A model generated the notes under the pieces. It had not been told where the DNA came from. It saw only the letters and a program-made list of their open reading frames with translations, and searched no databases. A stretch of DNA of 64,000 nucleotides, taken from an uncultured Lachnospiraceae bacterium. Its GTDB lineage: Bacteria; Bacillota; Clostridia; Lachnospirales; Lachnospiraceae. Where the stretch lies: NCBI GenBank assembly GCA_937920345.1, contig CALGVA010000056.1, positions 1-64,000 of the forward strand, written 5' to 3'. Shown here piece after piece: positions 26,388 to 35,431 of the stretch (its first letter is position 1; each line of letters starts with the position of its first letter). The translations under genes were made by a program, and so were the position numbers.

Positions 26388-27263
26388 CTACAGCAGTTCC
26401 AGCATACTTCTCGCCGCCGCTGACAAGGGATTGCCCGGATTTGTTACCACGCAGAAATGCCGCTTCGGTATAATCATATTGAACCGCAGTTCAAACAGTC
26501 TGCCGTCCTCCAGATACTCCCTGGCAAAATCTCTTACAACACAGCCCACACCCAGATTGCGAAGCGCAAACTGCACGATCATGTCGCTGGTCGCCAGCTC
26601 GAATTCCGGCAGCACATGCACATTATTTTTCTGCAGAAAAGAGTCCATGCAGCTTCTGGTGCTGGTAGCGCCCTCCAGATAAATAATAGGCATCTTCTCC
26701 AGTTCCTGCAAGTCTAACATGCAGTTCTTGTACCGGATAAATTTCCTGCCCGCTACAAACACGTCCTCGATTTCCCGCACTTCAACCACTTTCAGCCCTT
26801 CCCTGCCTTCAAACGGCGTACTCACAACCCCGAAGTCAATCTTGTTGTCCTGTAGATTGCAAAGTGTCTCCGGCGTGGGCGCATTGCTGACCCGCACCTT
26901 GATATGCGGATATTTCTCATGAAACTGCTCCAGATAAGGCAGCAGGTAGAATTGCAGCGTCATATCACTGGCACCGATATGAATCTCTCCCAATTCCAGG
27001 TTCAACATCTGCTGAAGTTTCTGCTCTCCCAACCCGATCTGCTCATATCCCTTCGCCACATAGCCGTATAGCAGCTCACCCTCTCCCGTCAGCCGCACTC
27101 CTTTTGGAGCCCTCATAAAAAGCCGTGTCCCCAGCGCCGCTTCCAGCTGTTTGACCGACTGGCTGACCGCGGGCTGTGAAACATTCAGTTCCCTGGCCGC
27201 CACGGTCAGACTGCCTGCTCTGGCCACATGATAGAATACTTTGTAATATTCCAGGTTATTCAT
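26388..27263 (-). CDS. LysR family transcriptional regulator (CysB/CysL-like)
   Basis: 291 residues. The winged helix-turn-helix is at residues 1-60 (YYKVFYHVARAGSLTVAARELNVSQPAVSQ, of which NVSQPAVSQSVKQLE is diagnostic), followed by the effector-binding domain. The closest characterised relatives by pattern are regulators of sulfur or small organic acid metabolism, but I cannot name the target. The 20 bases around its start codon are identical to those at pdxT, including a two-codon ATG-TAA between ribosome site and start. Confidence 0.88.
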   Translation of the reverse strand: MNNLEYYKVFYHVARAGSLTVAARELNVSQPAVSQSVKQLEAALGTRLFMRAPKGVRLTGEGELLYGYVAKGYEQIGLGEQKLQQMLNLELGEIHIGASDMTLQFYLLPYLEQFHEKYPHIKVRVSNAPTPETLCNLQDNKIDFGVVSTPFEGREGLKVVEVREIEDVFVAGRKFIRYKNCMLDLQELEKMPIIYLEGATSTRSCMDSFLQKNNVHVLPEFELATSDMIVQFALRNLGVGCVVRDFAREYLEDGRLFELRFNMIIPKRHFCVVTNPGNPLSAAARSMLELL

Positions 27264-27353
27264 AGTTTACATAACTCCATACTCTTCCATTATAGTAGAC
27301 TTTTTGTCGAATGTATGCCACAGAACAACCACACACAAATCCGTACTTGTGCA

Positions 27354-28100
27354 TCAGCTTCTCGCCAGTCCATCCACGTGCAGAACCTCGCCGCTGATAT
27401 ATGAAGCTCTGTCCGAAGCCAGAAATACAAAAGCATTGGCAATATCCTCCGGCTGTCCCATACGCCGCAGCGGGATCTGCGCAATCATCGGTTCTATGAC
27501 TTCTTTCGGCACGGCGCGCATCATATCAGTGTAAGTAATACCCGGCGCAACCGCATTCACTCTGATTCCTTTCGGTCCCAGTTCCCTTGCAAGCGATAAT
27601 GTAAATCCGTTGACCGCAAATTTCGACGTCGGATAGGCAATACCTGCCGGCTGTCCATACACGCTCACCATGGAAGAAGTATTCAGGATCACACCGCTGC
27701 CCGCTGCAATCATATGCTCGCTTACTGCTTTGGTACAGTGAAACACCGCCTTGATATTCAGATCCATAACTTTGCTGAAAGTCTCTTCCGTATATTCCGT
27801 AAAAGGGGTACTCTCCGACACGCCGGCATTATTAATCAAAATGTCGATCTTTCCGTATTTTTCTGCTACCTTGTCAAAAGCTGATTGCACGGAAGCATAT
27901 TCTGACAGATTCGGATAGATTCCTTCTACATCTGCCGCCGCGTATCTTTCCCTCAGTTCAGCCAACGCCCTGTCTGCCGTCTCCTGTCTGCTGGCACACA
28001 GCACGACGCTCGCTCCTTCCCGCAGGAACGCTTCCACGGTCGCATAGCCGATCCCTCTGCTCCCTCCCGTGATAATTGCAACCTTGTTCTCCAGTAACAT
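27354..28100 (-). CDS. Short-chain dehydrogenase/reductase (FabG-like)
   Basis: 248 residues. The NAD(P)-binding TGGSRGIG, NNAG and the catalytic Ser-Tyr-Lys set (NTSSMVS, then YPTSK) are intact, and the end DRASYISGEVLHVDGL is typical of FabG-like enzymes. Substrate is not clear; a stand-alone FabG homologue outside a fatty-acid cluster could act on other ketones. AGGAGG lies 9 bases before the ATG at 28100; the longer frame to 28163 has no ribosome site. Confidence 0.88.
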   Translation of the reverse strand: MLLENKVAIITGGSRGIGYATVEAFLREGASVVLCASRQETADRALAELRERYAAADVEGIYPNLSEYASVQSAFDKVAEKYGKIDILINNAGVSESTPFTEYTEETFSKVMDLNIKAVFHCTKAVSEHMIAAGSGVILNTSSMVSVYGQPAGIAYPTSKFAVNGFTLSLARELGPKGIRVNAVAPGITYTDMMRAVPKEVIEPMIAQIPLRRMGQPEDIANAFVFLASDRASYISGEVLHVDGLARS

Positions 28101-28165
28101 CCGCTTTCCCTCCTTCTTTCTGTAACAAACGCCCGCTTCTCGGCCGGCTGTTTCGTTTTGCATTC

Positions 28166-28171
28166 ATTATA
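28166..28171 (-). promoter_or_regulatory. Extended -10 element for the SDR gene
   Basis: Minus strand TATAAT preceded by TGC, an extended -10. No good -35 is seen 16-18 bases upstream. Confidence 0.5.
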
Positions 28172-28270
28172 GCACAATGTACAGTTTTTTTATACACCGG
28201 CAGCTTCCATAATAAACTTGTAAAAATCTCGTACAAAGGTTAAATTTTTTGTTCCAAAGCTGTACAAGTA

Positions 28271-28279
28271 TGATATAAT
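28271..28279 (+). promoter_or_regulatory. Extended -10 promoter for the hybrid kinase
   Basis: TGATATAAT, an extended -10 with a perfect hexamer at 28274-28279; a TTGTTC lies 19 bases upstream. The leader is about 100 bases. Confidence 0.55.
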
Positions 28280-28385
28280 TTAGATAATATTGACGCAAAA
28301 ATGATGACAGAATCATTTTATGAGCATTATGCCCATAATACAGGCATTTTCATTTGATATCTTATTTCGAAAAAAGGAGCAGCAT

Positions 28386-30995
28386 ATGTTTACACAGAAG
28401 GAAAAGCAGACTGAAGTTCAAGATGACAAAGTACAAAAGAAAAAAAGAAGAAACACCGCACATTTTCTGATTGGAAGTTTTATCTTTCTTCTGTTGATCA
28501 GTTTAGGATCTTTTATATGCCTGGCTCGTTATATGGATAAAGCCAGCGAAGAAGCGATCAATACGATGGGCGATTTATATATGACCGGCATAAGCGATCA
28601 TCTGACCTCCCATTTCAAGACCCTGATCGACCTGAAATTAGAACAGATCAACACCACCATAGAAGTTGTCTCTGCCGATACAGAGAATATCGATGAATTA
28701 TACCAGGAATTAGCCTACCGCATCAATGTCAGAAATTTCAGCCATCTGGCACTGTATTCCGAGGATGATGTTCTGGAAATGCTGGACGGAAATCAGCTTC
28801 AGCTGGCCGATCCCGAACCATTCTATGAATCGCTTCGACATCATGAAAAGAAAGTTGCCGTAGGCCACGATACTGCGGGCAGCGAAGTTGTGATATTCGG
28901 TGTCAATGCAGTTTATCCTATGCGAAACGGTAAAAAGAGCAAAGCGGTCGTTGCTGCCGTTCCGATTGATTATATCAGTACAATGCTTTCAACGGAAGAG
29001 ACAGACTCTCTGATCTATTCCCATATTATCCGTAAAGACGGAAGTTTCATCGTGAGTGAAATGAGCGATAAATATACAGATTATTTCACCAGTCTGTATG
29101 AACGGTATTCGAATGGCGATCCTGCCAAGATCACCGCTTATGTTCAGGAATTATCCGCCGCAATGGAAAACAAAGAGAATTATTCCGCGACACTGAGCTT
29201 TGACAACAATCGCCAGCAGATCTATTGCACGCAGCTGCCCAACTCCGAATGGAATCTGGTCACAACACTGCCTTCCGGTATGTTAAACCAGACCGTAGAT
29301 TCTTTGAATCAAAGCCGGACATCTGCTACAATGCTTGTATGCATTATTATCTTTGCCATACTGCTGATCATATTCTACATTTATTTCCGGATGACCAGGC
29401 AGCAGCTTATCGATTTGGCGCAGGCACGTGAAGAGGCTTTAGCGGCAACGAAGGCCAAGAGTTCTTTCCTGTCAAATATGAGCCACGACATCCGTACTCC
29501 CATGAATGCGATCGTAGGTATGACGGCAATCGCCACAACCCACATCGATGACAAGGAGCAGGTACAGAACTGTCTCAAGAAGATCGCGCTTTCCGGCAAA
29601 CATCTGCTCGGGCTGATCAACGATGTACTGGATATGTCTAAGATCGAGAGCGGCAAGATGACGCTGACCGCAGAACGGATTTCCCTGCGCGAAGTAATCG
29701 AGAGCGTCGTCGGCATTGTACAGACGCAGGCAAAAGGTAAGAATCAGAATTTTAATGTACATATCGACAACATTATCGCGGAGGACGTGTACTGCGACAG
29801 CGTCCGCTTAAATCAGGTATTACTGAACCTGCTTTCCAATGCGGTCAAATACACGCCGGCAGACGGAACCATACAGTTATCCCTCTCGCAGGAGAATGTT
29901 TCTTCTCCCAAGGGCAGTTCATTTGTCCGGACGCATATCGTCGTGAAAGATAACGGAATCGGAATGACCCACGAATTTATGGAGCATGTTTTTGATTCCT
30001 ACTCCAGAGCCGACAGCACATGCGTACACAAAACAGAAGGTGCCGGGCTCGGTATGGCTATTACCAAATATATTGTGGATGCCATGGAAGGCTCCATCAC
30101 CGTGGACAGCGAACTGCATAAAGGAACCGCATTCCACGTTATCCTGGATCTGGAAAAAGCAGATATACCGGAGTATGATATGGTTCTTCCGGCATGGAAG
30201 ATGCTGGTCATAGATGATGACGAAATACTGTGCCGCACGGCCGTAGAAGCACTGAAATCAATTGGCATACAGGCTGACTGGACACTGAGCGGCGAGAAGG
30301 CTATCACACTGGTGCGTAAATCTCATCAGACCCACGATGATTACCAGATCATTCTTCTGGACTGGAAGCTCCCGGGCATGGACGGATTATCCGTTGCCCG
30401 AAAGATTCGTGAGATCATCGGCGACGATATGCCGATTATTCTGATCTCCGCATATGACTGGGGCGAATTGGAACCGGAGGCCAAAGAAGCCGGTATTAAC
30501 GGATTTATCGCCAAGCCGCTGTTTAAGTCTACTCTGTTTTACGGACTAAAGAAATACATGGGCGTAGATGACCAGCCTGATCATACAGACAACAATACGG
30601 AGCTTGCCGGAAAACACATTCTGGTTGCCGAAGATAATGATTTAAACTGGGAAATTCTCAAGGAATTGCTGTTTGACCTTGGTCTTGAATTAGATTGGGC
30701 GGAAAACGGACAGATCTGTCTGGAGAAGTTCCAATCGTCCGAAGAAGGCTTCTATGACGCGGTCCTGATGGATGTCCGTATGCCGGTCATGGGCGGTTAT
30801 GAATGTACGAAGAGCATCCGTTCCCTGAATCGTCCGGATGCGCAGACCATTCCGATCATAGCCATGACGGCAGATGCCTTTTCCGAGGATATCAGGAAAT
30901 GTCTGGACAGCGGCATGAACGCACATACCGCCAAACCGATCAACCTGGAGGAACTGATCTCTCTGCTTAAGAAATATATTCTGGGCCAAAAGTAA
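28386..30995 (+). CDS. Membrane hybrid sensor histidine kinase with two receiver domains
   Basis: 869 residues. Two membrane helices (about 27-48 and 315-337) flank an extracellular sensor region, probably Cache-like. The HisKA domain holds the phosphorylated His in SHDIRTPMN (about residue 368), followed by an ATPase domain with NLLSNAVKYTP and KDNGIGM. Two receiver domains follow: LVIDDD/ILLDWKLPG (about 604-725) and ILVAEDND/VLMDVRMPV (about 743-865). I chose the ATG at 28386 because AAGGAG lies 6 bases upstream. No histidine phosphotransferase or output gene is adjacent. Confidence 0.92.
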   Translation: MFTQKEKQTEVQDDKVQKKKRRNTAHFLIGSFIFLLLISLGSFICLARYMDKASEEAINTMGDLYMTGISDHLTSHFKTLIDLKLEQINTTIEVVSADTENIDELYQELAYRINVRNFSHLALYSEDDVLEMLDGNQLQLADPEPFYESLRHHEKKVAVGHDTAGSEVVIFGVNAVYPMRNGKKSKAVVAAVPIDYISTMLSTEETDSLIYSHIIRKDGSFIVSEMSDKYTDYFTSLYERYSNGDPAKITAYVQELSAAMENKENYSATLSFDNNRQQIYCTQLPNSEWNLVTTLPSGMLNQTVDSLNQSRTSATMLVCIIIFAILLIIFYIYFRMTRQQLIDLAQAREEALAATKAKSSFLSNMSHDIRTPMNAIVGMTAIATTHIDDKEQVQNCLKKIALSGKHLLGLINDVLDMSKIESGKMTLTAERISLREVIESVVGIVQTQAKGKNQNFNVHIDNIIAEDVYCDSVRLNQVLLNLLSNAVKYTPADGTIQLSLSQENVSSPKGSSFVRTHIVVKDNGIGMTHEFMEHVFDSYSRADSTCVHKTEGAGLGMAITKYIVDAMEGSITVDSELHKGTAFHVILDLEKADIPEYDMVLPAWKMLVIDDDEILCRTAVEALKSIGIQADWTLSGEKAITLVRKSHQTHDDYQIILLDWKLPGMDGLSVARKIREIIGDDMPIILISAYDWGELEPEAKEAGINGFIAKPLFKSTLFYGLKKYMGVDDQPDHTDNNTELAGKHILVAEDNDLNWEILKELLFDLGLELDWAENGQICLEKFQSSEEGFYDAVLMDVRMPVMGGYECTKSIRSLNRPDAQTIPIIAMTADAFSEDIRKCLDSGMNAHTAKPINLEELISLLKKYILGQK

Positions 30996-31017
30996 ATTCG
31001 CTTCACGAACTCGAATA
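30996..31017. repeat. Dispersed 22-base repeat, copy 2
   Basis: Immediately follows the kinase stop codon and matches 19139-19160 at 21 of 22 positions. It contains the small stem TTCG/CGAA. Confidence 0.6.
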
Positions 31018-31037
31018 CAAACGAAATTATATCTGAA

Positions 31038-31063
31038 AAGGCAGCGGTGCGAACCGCTGCCTT
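31038..31063. terminator. Bidirectional terminator between hybrid kinase and purA
   Basis: Perfect arms AAGGCAGCGGT and ACCGCTGCCTT with a 4-base loop sit between convergent genes, with short T-rich stretches on both sides. Confidence 0.8.
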
Positions 31064-31071
31064 CTATTGTC

Positions 31072-32364
31072 CTATCTTCTGATCGGGCTCTCCCGATAAA
31101 TAATATCCTCTCTGCCCGGTCCGTTAGAAACCATCGTAATCGGATATCCGATCTGCTCCTCTATAAACTCCACATACTTGCGGCAGTTCTCCGGAAGCTC
31201 TTCATAATTCCGAATGCCTCTGATATCACATTTCCAGCCCGGCAGTATCTTAAGCACCGGTTTGGCTTTCTCCAGTTTACAGGTGACAGGAAACTCCGTT
31301 GTCACCTCGCCATCCACTTCGTACCCGACGCAAACGGGAATCTCATCCAGATATCCCAGCACATCCAGTACCGTAAATGCCACATCTGTGGTGCCCTGCA
31401 GTCTGCAGCCATACCTGGATGCCACACAGTCAAACCATCCCATACGGCGCGGACGCCCTGTAGTTGCGCCAAACTCACCGCCGTCACCGCCTCTGCGTCG
31501 AAGTTCATCCGCCTCTGCACCGAAAATCTCTGATACGAAAGCGCCGGCTCCCACCGCCGAGGAATATGCCTTGCATACCGTAATGATTTCCCTGATCTCA
31601 TGAGGCGGCAGTCCTGCACCGATGGCACCGAAAGCCGCCAGCGTGGAAGATGAAGTTACCATCGGATAGATACCATGGTCCGGGTCCTTTAGCGTGCCAA
31701 GCTGCCCTTCCAGAAGTATGGTCTTTCCTTCCTTCAGCGCACGATCCAGATATGCGGATACATCGCACACATATGGCGCTATCATTTCCCGGTATCCCTG
31801 CAATGTATGCAAAAGTTCAGCCGGATCGATCAAAGGCTTATGGTATAGATGCTCCAGAATCACATTTTTAGTCTCGCAGACGCGCGCTGTCTTTTCCCGC
31901 AACAGTTCCTCGTCAAACAGCTCGCTCACCTGAAAACCGATTTTCGCATATTTATCTGAATAAAAGGGTGCAATTCCCGATTTGGTAGACCCGAATGATT
32001 TACCGCCCAGCCGTTCCTCCTCGTATTGATCAAACAGAATATGATACGGCATCACCATCTGGCACCTGTCGGATACCAGAATATTCGGCATAGGTACGCC
32101 CCTGTCCGTAATGGACTTGATCTCGCCCGTTAAAATCGGAATATTCAGCGCCACGCCATTGCCGATCACGCTCGTTGTATGTCCATAGAAGACGCCTGAC
32201 GGAAGTGTATGCAGTGCAAACTTGCCATAATTATTGACGATTGTATGTCCCGCGTTGGCTCCTCCCTGAAAACGTACGATAATATCCGCTTTCTCCGCCA
32301 GCATATCCGTAATTTTGCCTTTGCCTTCATCTCCCCAGTTAGCACCTACTACTGCTTTTACCAT
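31072..32364 (-). CDS. purA: Adenylosuccinate synthetase
   Basis: 430 residues, the usual length. It joins IMP and aspartate with GTP to form adenylosuccinate, the first step from IMP to AMP. The GTP-binding loop NWGDEGKGKITD at the N-terminus, QGGANAGHT, and GATTGRPRRMGW are intact. AGGAGG precedes the ATG. It is a single-gene unit between the shared terminator at 31038-31063 and a 280-base upstream region with its promoter. Confidence 0.97.
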   Translation of the reverse strand: MVKAVVGANWGDEGKGKITDMLAEKADIIVRFQGGANAGHTIVNNYGKFALHTLPSGVFYGHTTSVIGNGVALNIPILTGEIKSITDRGVPMPNILVSDRCQMVMPYHILFDQYEEERLGGKSFGSTKSGIAPFYSDKYAKIGFQVSELFDEELLREKTARVCETKNVILEHLYHKPLIDPAELLHTLQGYREMIAPYVCDVSAYLDRALKEGKTILLEGQLGTLKDPDHGIYPMVTSSSTLAAFGAIGAGLPPHEIREIITVCKAYSSAVGAGAFVSEIFGAEADELRRRGGDGGEFGATTGRPRRMGWFDCVASRYGCRLQGTTDVAFTVLDVLGYLDEIPVCVGYEVDGEVTTEFPVTCKLEKAKPVLKILPGWKCDIRGIRNYEELPENCRKYVEFIEEQIGYPITMVSNGPGREDIIYRESPIRR

Positions 32365-32645
32365 GCTGCTTCCTCCTTTTTGCGCTCACAGGCTTATCCT
32401 GCACATTTTTCAGTTTACCCGGAATAATGCCTTTGCTGCGCATTTACTGTTACATGCGTTGTAACAGGTTATTTCATATTGAAACAACCGTTTCCTATTG
32501 AGTCATTATACAGTATGGTTAATTATAAGTAAAATCAATATTTATTATACATATTATAACATATTATTATATTTTAGTTCTATGAATAAGCCTTCCCTGA
32601 CATTTGCTCCACTCTGGCGGTTCAGGGAGCCTGCATGAAATATAC
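32365..32645 (-). promoter_or_regulatory. purA upstream region
   Basis: A perfect TATAAT lies on the minus strand at 32505-32510, about 140 bases before the start codon, with no strong -35. Between promoter and gene are two palindromes, CTGTTAC/GTAACAG (32447-32467) and GAAAC/GTTTC (32481-32494), which could be operator sites. I see no known purine riboswitch. Confidence 0.45.
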
Positions 32646-33245
32646 TCACCGCTTCGTAATGACAGCCACCATACATGGCATCCTTCCGTCTATCACGTAA
32701 TACTCTGCGTCTCCATATCCCGCATTTTTAAAAAAAGTCTGATAGGAGCGCCGGTCAAACTGCCTTTTAAAATCTAATCCCAGCACCTCCAGGAAACGTA
32801 CTGTCCGTTTATTTACGCTGTCCGACGCATTGATATAGGTTGGAATAATTATTTTGCCGCCGGGTCTGCAGACTCTTTCCAATTCCCTTAATGCTGCATA
32901 CGGGTCTTCCAGCAAATGAATCACATTGCCGGCTATCACCTTATCAAACCTGTTATCATGGTATTTTAACTTTGTGATATCTGCATATCTGATCTTTACG
33001 TTGCTGTATTTCCGGCATTTTCTGGCTGTCTGCCTTAGCATCTTTACCGACAAATCCGTCGCCACCAGCTGCCTGCATTCAGGCGCAATCTTTCTGGTGA
33101 TCGCGCCCGTTCCACAGGCACACTCCAATACGGTATCGTTTCGTTCGATTTCCCCGGCAGTTTTCTCGCCGAGTTTACGATAAACTTTCCCGTTATATAC
33201 TGTTTCAGCCAGATCATAGACACCGGATACTTTATCCCAGAACAT
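32646..33245 (-). CDS. Class I SAM-dependent methyltransferase
   Basis: 199 residues. The SAM-binding motif I VLECACGTGAITRKIA, motif II KIRYADITKL and ERVCRPGGKIIIPTYI place it in the UbiE/Methyltransf_11 group, which methylates small molecules, lipids or quinones. A hydrophobic or lipid substrate is possible but not shown. GAGGAGGAA lies about 7 bases before the ATG. It is 90 bases downstream of the metal ATPase on the same strand and could be co-transcribed. Confidence 0.85.
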   Translation of the reverse strand: MFWDKVSGVYDLAETVYNGKVYRKLGEKTAGEIERNDTVLECACGTGAITRKIAPECRQLVATDLSVKMLRQTARKCRKYSNVKIRYADITKLKYHDNRFDKVIAGNVIHLLEDPYAALRELERVCRPGGKIIIPTYINASDSVNKRTVRFLEVLGLDFKRQFDRRSYQTFFKNAGYGDAEYYVIDGRMPCMVAVITKR

Positions 33246-33336
33246 TGTTCTTCCTCCTCATTGATCCGCTCTGCCCGCACCCGAATGCAGCCGGAACTTC
33301 GAAACATTCTTAAACCGCATTACCGCTGCCATGAGA

Positions 33337-35217
33337 TTACTTAATGTTTGCCTCACGGTACCGAAGCGCCCGCGTCGCATTGAGCACGGCGATAATCATC
33401 ACACCCACATCCGCAAAAATCGCCCACCACATATTCAGTGTTCCCATGGCGCCAAGCGCCAGACAGATAAATTTCACTGCCAGTGCGAACACAATATTCT
33501 GATGCACAATGCCGAGCGTCTTGCGGGAAATACCGATTGCCGTCGCGATCTTCTCCGGGTTATCGTCCATAAGCACGATATCCGCCGCCTCGATCGCCGC
33601 ATCCGCACCCAGCGCACCCATGGCGATCCCGAGATCCACTCTGGAAAGTACCGGCGCATCATTGATGCCGTCCCCCACAAAAGCAAGCTTCTCCTTCTTC
33701 CCTTTCGCTTCCAGCAGTTTTTCCACTTCCGTCACCTTATCCGCCGGAAGCAATTCACTTTTCACCACATCCACACCAAGTTCTGCCGCCACCGCGTCCG
33801 CCACATTTTTAGCATCTCCGGTTAACATAACTACTTGTTTCACACCTGCTGCCTTCGCTTTCGCGACGGCTGCTTTTGCATTGGGTTTCACGACATCAGA
33901 AATCACAATATAGCCTGCGTACCTCCCGTCCACTGCCAGATGTACTTCCGTGCCGATTTCCTGCGGCCTCTGATAAGCGATCTGCATCTGCTTCATCAGC
34001 TTCACATTGCCGGCCGCGACTTTCCTGCCGTCTATGAGCGCTGTCACACCATGTCCGCTGATCTCCTGCACCTCGCTGATGACAGACGCATCAATTTCCT
34101 TTCCGTAAGCCTCTTTCAGACTCTTACTGATCGGATGTGTGGAATAATGCTCCGCATATGCCGCCAGTTCCAGCAGTTCCTCTCCTGTCATTCCATCCGC
34201 CGGTTCTATCCGGGACACTTCAAACACACCTTTCGTCAAAGTTCCGGTTTTATCGCACACCACATACGCAGTCCTGGAAAGCGCCTCTAAATAATTAGAG
34301 CCCTTGACAAGAATCCCCTTGGCGGAAGCGCCGCCGATGCCTCCGAAGAAACTGAGCGGGATCGATATGACCAGCGCGCATGGACAACTGATGACAAGCG
34401 TGGTGAGCGCTCTGATCAGCCACTGCGACCAGCCTGCCGGATTGCCCAGCAGAATATTGATCAGCGGCGGCAGAAGCGCCAGTGCCAGCGCACCGATACA
34501 GACGGCAGGCGTATAATATCTCGCAAATCTGGTAATAAAGTTCTCGGATCTGGACTTTTTCATACTCGAATTTTCCACCAGATCCAGTATCTTAGATACG
34601 GTGGACTCTCCGAACTCCCTCGTCGTCCGTATGCGGAGCACGCCGGACATATTGACACAGCCGCTGATTACTTCATCCCCCGCGGCCGCCTCTCTCGGAA
34701 GACTTTCTCCCGTCAGGGCACTCGTATTCAGAGAGGAAACACCCTCTGTAACAACACCGTCAATCGGAATCTTTTCACCCGGCTGTACCACGATAACCGT
34801 TCCCACGGCAACCTCATCCGGATCAACCTGTACGAGTTCCCCGTCCTGTTCCACATTGGCATAATCGGGGCGGATATCCATCAGTGCCGTGATATTCTTA
34901 CGGCTCTTTCCTACCGCATAACTCTGGAAAAGTTCTCCGATCTGGTAGAACAGCATAACGGCGGTTCCCTCAAGATATTCTCCCAAAACGATGGCGCCTA
35001 TGGTCGCAACCGCCATCAGAAAATTCTCATCAAACACTTCACCGTGCACAATTCCTAATATTGCTTTCTTTAAAATGTCATATCCGATGATCAGATACGG
35101 CACCATATAAAGCGCCAGTCTGACATACGGATTTTTTACCGGTATAAACTGTAATCCGATTACCAGCACTGCAGATATAATGATTCGTATCAACACTTTT
35201 TTTTGCTTTCTTGTCAT
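33337..35217 (-). CDS. Heavy-metal P1B-type ATPase (Zn/Cd-type, no N-terminal metal domain)
   Basis: 626 residues. The membrane metal site is SCPCALV, the phosphorylation site CDKTGTLTKG, the HP-locus STHPIS and the hinge GDGINDAPVL are all present. CPC with these partners indicates Zn/Cd/Pb-type exporters such as CadA and ZntA. The cytoplasmic HMA domain usual at the N-terminus is absent; the protein starts directly with a membrane helix. The promoter has a strong -35 and an overlapping ArsR-type operator (35307-35343), so metal-induced derepression is likely, but no ArsR gene is in the window. Confidence 0.92.
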   Translation of the reverse strand: MTRKQKKVLIRIIISAVLVIGLQFIPVKNPYVRLALYMVPYLIIGYDILKKAILGIVHGEVFDENFLMAVATIGAIVLGEYLEGTAVMLFYQIGELFQSYAVGKSRKNITALMDIRPDYANVEQDGELVQVDPDEVAVGTVIVVQPGEKIPIDGVVTEGVSSLNTSALTGESLPREAAAGDEVISGCVNMSGVLRIRTTREFGESTVSKILDLVENSSMKKSRSENFITRFARYYTPAVCIGALALALLPPLINILLGNPAGWSQWLIRALTTLVISCPCALVISIPLSFFGGIGGASAKGILVKGSNYLEALSRTAYVVCDKTGTLTKGVFEVSRIEPADGMTGEELLELAAYAEHYSTHPISKSLKEAYGKEIDASVISEVQEISGHGVTALIDGRKVAAGNVKLMKQMQIAYQRPQEIGTEVHLAVDGRYAGYIVISDVVKPNAKAAVAKAKAAGVKQVVMLTGDAKNVADAVAAELGVDVVKSELLPADKVTEVEKLLEAKGKKEKLAFVGDGINDAPVLSRVDLGIAMGALGADAAIEAADIVLMDDNPEKIATAIGISRKTLGIVHQNIVFALAVKFICLALGAMGTLNMWWAIFADVGVMIIAVLNATRALRYREANIK

Positions 35218-35306
35218 AATATTTCTATCTCCTGTTCACACCTGATAGCAGACCGGAATATTGAGATTCTATGTTTTTACCGCTTCTGTTATCGCATTTT
35301 TCTTTT

Positions 35307-35343
35307 ATATGAACATTTGATCATATATTGTTATATTTGTCAA
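35307..35343 (-). promoter_or_regulatory. Metal-ATPase promoter with overlapping ArsR/CzrA-type operator
   Basis: Minus strand consensus TTGACA (35338-35343), 17 bases, TCAAAT (35315-35320). A palindrome with perfect arms ATATGA (35307-35312) and TCATAT (35321-35326) covers the -10. This size and AT-rich pattern is typical of operators for ArsR/SmtB metal sensors. Confidence 0.7.
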
Positions 35344-35384
35344 GCGGCATTTTACAATTTTCCAAAATAGATTCGAATGTCAAA

Positions 35385-35420
35385 ATCGGCACAACCGCCT
35401 GTCTGTGCGGTCATGCCGAT
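35385..35420 (-). terminator. Terminator after SpoIID/LysM protein gene
   Basis: Stem ATCGGCA/TGCCGAT with inner ACCGC/GCGGT, followed on the minus strand by TTTT. It ends 11 bases from the gene's stop codon. Confidence 0.7.
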
Positions 35421-35431
35421 ATATTTAGACC

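Noticed and set aside
28320..28385. Upstream start of the hybrid kinase
   Set aside because: The ATG at 28320 has no ribosome site, while 28386 has AAGGAG at good distance.
32365..32645. Purine riboswitch upstream of purA
   Set aside because: The three-stem aptamer with its conserved loop bases was not found; only two short palindromes are present.
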